64,000 bases of DNA from Streptomyces aurantiacus (GTDB taxonomy: Bacteria > Actinomycetota > Actinomycetes > Streptomycetales > Streptomycetaceae): contig NZ_CP114283.1 in the NCBI RefSeq assembly GCF_027107535.1, forward strand, positions 372,001 to 436,000, given 5' to 3'. The translations under genes were made by a program, and so were the position numbers. The notes below the pieces were generated by a model. That model saw nothing but the letters and a program-made list of their open reading frames with translations. It made no database searches and was not told the origin of the DNA. Shown in pieces: positions 59,956 through 64,000 of this stretch; within the stretch, counting starts at the first letter, position 1; each line of letters opens with the position of its first letter.

Positions 59956-61683
59956 TCACTTCGCGTCCGCGTAGCACTTCACCACCGCCGTCGTGAACGG
60001 GAACCGCACCGGTGTCTGTCCGAACGTCAGCCGCCCCGCCAGCTCCGCCGCTTCCCGGATCGCCTCGACCACGGCGTCGGCCTCCTCCGCCGGGCAGTGC
60101 ACCATCACCTCGTCGTGCTGGAAGAAGACCAGCTCGGCAGCCATGTCCCGGCAGGCGCGCCGGAGCCCGGCGAGCACGAGGAGGGTCCAGTCCGCGGCGC
60201 TGCCCTGCACCACGAAGTTCCGGGCGAAGCGGCCCCGGGCGCGGGAGTTGGTGGACGCGTACCCCGGCACCCACTCGTCGCCCCCGGGCCCTCCGGACCC
60301 GCCCGGGCCGTCGTCGGTCCCCTCGGCCGGCCCGTCCTGCGGCATCCCCGCCTCCTCCTCCGCGGATTCCGAGCCCACGGCCGGCGGGCAGGTGCGCCCC
60401 AGCCAGGTCCGTACGAGCCGCCCCTCCTCGCCCTCCCGCGCCGCGTCGTCCACGTACGCCACGGCCTTGGGGAAGCGGCGGCGGAGCAGCGCCAGGTTCT
60501 TGAGGCCGTCGCCGGACGTCTGGCCGTAGATCGCGCCGAGCACGGCGAGTTTCGCCTGGGCGCGGTCGCCGGAGAAGGCCCGGTCGGAGACGGACTGGTA
60601 GAGGTCGCTCTCGCGGCCGGCCACCTCCATCAGTCCGGGGTCGCGGGAGATCGCGGCCAGCACGCGCGGCTCCATCTGGTCGGCGTCCGCCACGACGAGC
60701 CGCCAGCCGGGGTCGGCGACCACCGCCCGGCGGATGACCTTGGGGATCTGCAGCGCGCCGCCGCCGTTGGTCACCCAGCGGCCGGTGACGGTACCGCCCG
60801 CCAGGTACTCCGGTCTGAACCGCCCGTCCCGCACCCAGTCCTGGAGCCACGACCAGCCGTGGGCGACCCAGATCCGGTACAGCTTCTTGTACTCGACGAG
60901 CGGCTTCACGGCCGGGTGGTCGATGGCCTCGATCTCCCAGCGCCGCGTGGACCTCACCTTGATCCCGGCCTGTGCGAAGGCCTTGACGACGTCCGCCGGC
61001 AGGTCGGGCCGGACCCGGCGCCCGAAGGCGGCCGACACCTCCTCCGTCAGCTCGGCCAGCCGCCGCGGCTCACCGCCGCCCGTGTACCGCTCGCCGAGCA
61101 GTTCGTGCAGCACCTCGCGGTGCACGTCCGTGCTCCAGGGCAGCCCGGTCGCGTTCATCTCCGTGGCCACGAGCATGCCCGCCGACTCGGAGGCCGTGAG
61201 CAGCCGCATCCGCTGGGGGTGCGCGGTCGCGTCGTGTCTGCGCTGCTGGTGTCCGTACACCTCGATGAGCTGTTCCAGCGATACGTGGCTGCCGGGACCG
61301 GGCCGCGGCTCGAAGAGGGAGGACTGCGAGCCGGGCTCGGCGGAGCGCTGCGGAGGGTCGGGCGGGACGGGGCCGCCGCGCAGCCTCGCCAGGGCGGCGG
61401 CCGCGGAGCGGGGCTCGCCGAGCCGTCCCTCGTGGCCGAGCAGGAGGGTCTCGGCGGCCTCCAGGTCGTAACAGCGCTCGACGCGGACGCCCGCGGTGCG
61501 CAGCCGCGGGTAGACCTCGGCCGTCGACCGCCAGATCCAGCGGGTGACGTCCGGCCGGGAGCGCACGGACCCGGCGAGGTCCGGCTCCCTCAGGACCGGT
61601 CCGGCGGGCAGGCCGTCGGGGCCGAGGGGGGCGAGCTCGGCGCCGCCGTCCTCGGTCGGTGCGAGAGCCCACCGGTCGGTCAT
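59956..61683 (-). CDS. DNA polymerase I-like protein without 5' nuclease (actinobacterial PolA paralogue)
   Basis: This 575-residue family A polymerase-like protein lacks the 5'-3' exonuclease domain of PolA and has only traces of the 3'-5' exonuclease. Motif B RxxxKLAVLGAIYG and motif C QHDEVM are intact. Motif A is DADQMEPRVLA, in which the tyrosine of the usual DYSQIELR is Ala. An acidic Gly-rich insert of about 35 residues lies before motif C. Such proteins are conserved in actinobacteria and labelled bifunctional 3'-5' exonuclease/DNA polymerase; activity is uncertain. GACACT at 61690-61695 (minus) is six bases from the ATG, so the mRNA is probably leaderless. Confidence 0.85.
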   Translation of the reverse strand: MTDRWALAPTEDGGAELAPLGPDGLPAGPVLREPDLAGSVRSRPDVTRWIWRSTAEVYPRLRTAGVRVERCYDLEAAETLLLGHEGRLGEPRSAAAALARLRGGPVPPDPPQRSAEPGSQSSLFEPRPGPGSHVSLEQLIEVYGHQQRRHDATAHPQRMRLLTASESAGMLVATEMNATGLPWSTDVHREVLHELLGERYTGGGEPRRLAELTEEVSAAFGRRVRPDLPADVVKAFAQAGIKVRSTRRWEIEAIDHPAVKPLVEYKKLYRIWVAHGWSWLQDWVRDGRFRPEYLAGGTVTGRWVTNGGGALQIPKVIRRAVVADPGWRLVVADADQMEPRVLAAISRDPGLMEVAGRESDLYQSVSDRAFSGDRAQAKLAVLGAIYGQTSGDGLKNLALLRRRFPKAVAYVDDAAREGEEGRLVRTWLGRTCPPAVGSESAEEEAGMPQDGPAEGTDDGPGGSGGPGGDEWVPGYASTNSRARGRFARNFVVQGSAADWTLLVLAGLRRACRDMAAELVFFQHDEVMVHCPAEEADAVVEAIREAAELAGRLTFGQTPVRFPFTTAVVKCYADAK

Positions 61684-61795
61684 GACTGGAGTGTCGCAGG
61701 AGGGTCCGACAACGGCCCCGAACCGCGTTCGGAGCCGCGTCCGGACAAGGCCCGGCCCCCGCGCACGGGGTCGCGGGGCGCCGGGCACCGGCCGG

Positions 61796-62527
61796 TCACT
61801 CCTCCCGAAGGGGCTGCCGGATCTTCTCCAGTTGCTCCGCGATGTTCGCCTCGGCCGCCGTCTTGTCGACGCCGAGCCCGCTGAGCACGCCCGTCCCGGC
61901 CTCGTGCTCCAGGAGGGCGAGCAGGATGTGCTCCGTGCCGATGTAGTTGTGGCCCAGGCGCAGGGCCTCGCGGAAGGTGAGTTCGAGGGACTTCTTCGCG
62001 TTGGCGTCGAAGGGGATGAGGGCGGGAACGGTCTCGGCGCGCGGGGGGAGACCGGCGGTCGCGGCTTCGCGCACGGTGTCCAGGGAGACGCCCTGCGCGG
62101 TGATCGCCTTCGCCCCGAGGCCCTCGGGCTCGGCGAGGAGGCCGAGGACCAGGTGCTCGGTGCGGATCTGGTCGTTGTCGGCGGCGCGGGCCGCTTCCTG
62201 GGAGACGACCACCACGTTCCTGGCCCGTGGCGTGTAGCGGCTGAAGCCCTGGCTCGGGTCGAGGTCCGACTCGGCCTTGGGCACGAACCGCTTCTGGGCC
62301 GCCTGCCGGGTGACGCCCATGCTCCTGCCGATGTCCGTCCAGGACGCGCCCGAGCGCCGGGCCTGGTCCACGAAGTGCCCGATCAGGTGGTCGGCCACGT
62401 CGCCGAGGTGGTCGGCGGCGATCACCGCGTCCTGGAGCTGGTCGAGGGCGTCCTCGTGGACCTTCTTGATGGCCTCGATGAGGTCGTCGAGGCGTACGGG
62501 GGTGGTGCCGCGTGGATTCGTGGTCAT
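61796..62527 (-). CDS. HTH + Clp-N domain protein, probable autorepressor
   Basis: This 243-residue protein combines an N-terminal dimer/HTH module, with the helix-turn-helix at residues 61-81 (ASWTDIGRSMGVTRQAAQKRF), and two Clp repeat motifs of the ClpC/ClpA N-domain (about 94-240; RTEHLVLGLL and GTEHILLALLE). No ATPase domain is present, so it is an adaptor or sensor version of the Clp N-domain. Two perfect operators cover its own promoter, and the ATG at 62525-62527 is one base from the nearest operator. It is divergent from the DUF2786 gene. The Clp-N part could detect or recruit unfolded protein or ClpP/C; this is an inference. Confidence 0.88.
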   Translation of the reverse strand: MTTNPRGTTPVRLDDLIEAIKKVHEDALDQLQDAVIAADHLGDVADHLIGHFVDQARRSGASWTDIGRSMGVTRQAAQKRFVPKAESDLDPSQGFSRYTPRARNVVVVSQEAARAADNDQIRTEHLVLGLLAEPEGLGAKAITAQGVSLDTVREAATAGLPPRAETVPALIPFDANAKKSLELTFREALRLGHNYIGTEHILLALLEHEAGTGVLSGLGVDKTAAEANIAEQLEKIRQPLREE

Positions 62528-62528
62528 G

Positions 62529-62575
62529 TGTCAACCGTAAGTTGACAGTGCTGGGGTGTCAACCTCAAGTTGACA
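62529..62575. promoter_or_regulatory. Twin operators overlapping the HTH-Clp-N promoter
   Basis: TGTCAAC-N5-GTTGACA occurs at 62529-62547 and 62557-62575, each with perfect seven-base arms. On the minus strand TTGACA (62557-62562, -35), 17 bases, and TACGGT (62534-62539, -10) form a near-consensus promoter. Both operators cover it, and its start would be at the ATG itself. Confidence 0.88.
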
Positions 62576-62636
62576 CTTGTGGGTGACTCTCGTGGGTGAC
62601 TTCTGAGTGCTTTTCCGCCCGTGACACGATCGAGGA

Positions 62637-63776
62637 ATGAGCAGTACGTCCAGCACGGTGGAGCGCGCCTTCGAGGCCGCTCTCTACTCCGACACCGACG
62701 CGGCCCTCGACACGGGCGCCTCCCTGCTGGCCGCCGACCCCGCGTCCGACGCCGAACTCGCCCGCCGCGGCGAGGAGTTCGTCGCGGCGGCCTGGCGGCG
62801 CGGCTGGCAGCCGGCCGACGTCGTACGGATCGTGCGGCGCGAGCTGGACGACGTGCACGAACGCCTCGTGTCGGAGCTGGTCCTCGCCGAGGCCGGCCGG
62901 GACCGCCGACCCCGGGGCGCGCGCTGGGCCGCACAGCTCGACGAACTGGACGCCGGCCCGGGAGCGCTCCGCACGGACCGCTTCTCGTACGCGAGCGCAG
63001 CTCTGGAGCTGTACCGCCTGCTGCTGCGCCTGCCCTCCCTGGAACCGCTGGACGCGCACGCACCCCCGTCGTCCCGGGCGGCCGCCCCGCGGGACACCCG
63101 CATGCTCACCCGCATCCGCGCGCTGCTCGCCAAGGCGGAGGCCACCGGGTTCCCGGAGGAGGCGGAGGCGCTGAGCGCCAAGGCGCAGGAACTGATGGCG
63201 CGGCACAGCATCGACGAGGCGCTGCTCGCCGCGCGGACGCACGCGAAGGACGCGCCCGGCGCCTGCCGGATCGGAGTCGACGCGCCCTACGAGACCGCGA
63301 AGGCGGTCCTCCTCGACGCGGTGGCCGGGGCGAACCGCTGCCGCGCGGTGTGGAACGAGGCCCTCGGTTTCTCCACGGTCGTCGGTTTCGAACCCGACCT
63401 GGAGGCGGTCGAACTCCTCCACACCTCACTCCTCGTGCAGGCCACGGCCGCGATGACCAAGGCGGAGGCGGCCCAGCGCGCGGGCGGCAGGAAACGTACG
63501 AAGACCTTCCGGCAGTCCTTCCTCGCCGCGTACGCGCACCGCATCGGCGACCGGCTCGCCGACGCGGCCGAGGGGCAGGTGACCGCGACGGAGGGGGAGT
63601 TGCTGCCGGTCCTCGTGGCGCGCGACGTGGCGGTCGCGGACGAGACGGAGCGCATGTTCCCGGACACCGTCACGACCCGGATGCGTGGGGTGAACGACGC
63701 GGCGGGCTGGCAGGAGGGGGCCGCCGCGGCGGACCGGGCCCAGGTCGGGGCGCGGCCGCCGCTGCGACGCCCCTGA
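62637..63776 (+). CDS. DUF2786-domain protein
   Basis: This 379-residue protein has a DUF2786 segment at about residues 155-190 (MLTRIRALLAKAEATGFPEEAEALSAKAQELMARHSID), a module of phage-like and cellular proteins of unknown role, sometimes next to zinc-binding parts. A long helical N-terminus (AFEAALYSDTDAALDTG ...) and a basic helix (QRAGGRKRTKTFRQSFLAAYAHRI) follow. CACGAT at 62625-62630 is six bases before the ATG, so it may be leaderless; GAGGA is also present. It is divergent from the HTH-Clp-N gene and ends one base from the next stop. Confidence 0.78.
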   Translation: MSSTSSTVERAFEAALYSDTDAALDTGASLLAADPASDAELARRGEEFVAAAWRRGWQPADVVRIVRRELDDVHERLVSELVLAEAGRDRRPRGARWAAQLDELDAGPGALRTDRFSYASAALELYRLLLRLPSLEPLDAHAPPSSRAAAPRDTRMLTRIRALLAKAEATGFPEEAEALSAKAQELMARHSIDEALLAARTHAKDAPGACRIGVDAPYETAKAVLLDAVAGANRCRAVWNEALGFSTVVGFEPDLEAVELLHTSLLVQATAAMTKAEAAQRAGGRKRTKTFRQSFLAAYAHRIGDRLADAAEGQVTATEGELLPVLVARDVAVADETERMFPDTVTTRMRGVNDAAGWQEGAAAADRAQVGARPPLRRP

Positions 63777-63777
63777 C

Positions 63778-64000
63778 TCAGTCGCCCGCCCGCTGGAACG
63801 GGGTCACCGACGCGTCCGGCTCGCTCGCGCTCCGCAGGGCCACCTCGCCGTACTTCCAGTCGAAGGACTGATCGGCCCCCGCCCCGGGCAGCCCGAACTT
63901 CGCGCGCTTCACCGCGGCGCCCTTCGCCGCGTCACCGGCCGGGCCCCGTACGTACGTGATCGTGAAGCTGACCGTCTCGTCCTGCTTCACGGTCAGCTTC
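63778..64000 (-). CDS. Unknown protein, 3' end only
   Basis: Only the last 74 codons of a minus-strand gene are visible; it continues past the right edge. The visible protein (TVKQDETVSFTITYVRGPAG ... QSFDWKYGEVALRS) has beta-rich, polar character and reads like an extracytoplasmic Ig- or DUF4352-type domain, but no domain can be fixed from this fragment. It converges tail to tail with the DUF2786 gene, one base apart. Confidence 0.7.
   Translation of the reverse strand, partial: KLTVKQDETVSFTITYVRGPAGDAAKGAAVKRAKFGLPGAGADQSFDWKYGEVALRSASEPDASVTPFQRAGD

Overview
This window is a high-GC (about 70-72 %) actinobacterial chromosome segment, almost certainly Streptomyces. The evidence is a wblA-type WhiB protein, bldG with its partner kinase-like gene, an MFS-thymidylate kinase fusion, a topoisomerase I with a Lys/Ala tail instead of zinc fingers, a 6C small RNA, near-universal G/C third codon positions and many four-base ATGA/GTGA gene overlaps. 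It carries no phage, plasmid, transposon or CRISPR signal and reads as conserved core chromosome. From memory of gene order, it matches the S. coelicolor stretch from about SCO3580 down to SCO3530. Much of it is also syntenic with the M. tuberculosis region ponA2-whiB4-Rv3680/3679-crp-nth-marP-ephE-acs-ssd-tad-helicase-topA-holB.

Layout. 1-3.6 kb: the 5' end of a class A penicillin-binding protein, divergent wblA, and two overlapping ArsA/BagAB-like ATPases. 3.9-11.7 kb: DUF4177, RidA, Nudix, metallo-beta-lactamase-fold and nucleotidyltransferase genes, then crp divergent from nth, a CoA-pyrophosphatase-type Nudix gene and a MarP-like membrane serine protease. 11.8-19.9 kb (minus strand): a small basic protein, an epoxide-hydrolase-like enzyme overlapping a holin-like membrane protein, nhaA, acetyl-CoA synthetase, and a SulP anion transporter fused to a beta-carbonic anhydrase. 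20-23.8 kb: a deacetylase-like lipoprotein, a Fic-fold protein with a degenerate active site, and a HAD phosphatase.

23.8-29.7 kb: the 6C RNA, then a compact ssd-tadA-tadB-tadC-pilin-tadE-tadE-like operon for a Flp/Tad-type surface or secretion apparatus. 29.9-33.4 kb: a DECH-box Hrq1/MrfA-like helicase with a TTA codon near its start, divergent from bldG and its anti-sigma-like partner. 34-49.8 kb: the proton pyrophosphatase hppA, a lipoprotein, a methyltransferase, topA, tmk fusion, holB, a secreted tripeptidyl aminopeptidase-like lipoprotein and tRNA-Thr(CGT).

49.9-64 kb is more accessory in feel: a LysR regulator divergent from an M20 peptidase, a DUF6585 protein, an orphan M56 protease, a family 2 glycosyltransferase, a giant AfsR/SARP regulator, an actinobacterial DNA polymerase I-like protein, an HTH-Clp-N protein with two perfect operators over its own promoter, a DUF2786 protein and the 3' end of an unknown gene.

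The themes that connect the genes are cell-envelope and pilus assembly, developmental control (wblA, bldG, a bldA-type TTA codon, 6C RNA), DNA topology and replication (topA, tmk, holB, nth) and central carbon and ion homeostasis (acs, nhaA, hppA, SulP-carbonic anhydrase). The most promising new observation is the HTH-Clp-N locus at 61.8-62.6 kb. Its own promoter is a near-consensus TTGACA-N17-TACGGT with a leaderless start, and two TGTCAAC-N5-GTTGACA operators sit directly on the -35 and -10 elements.
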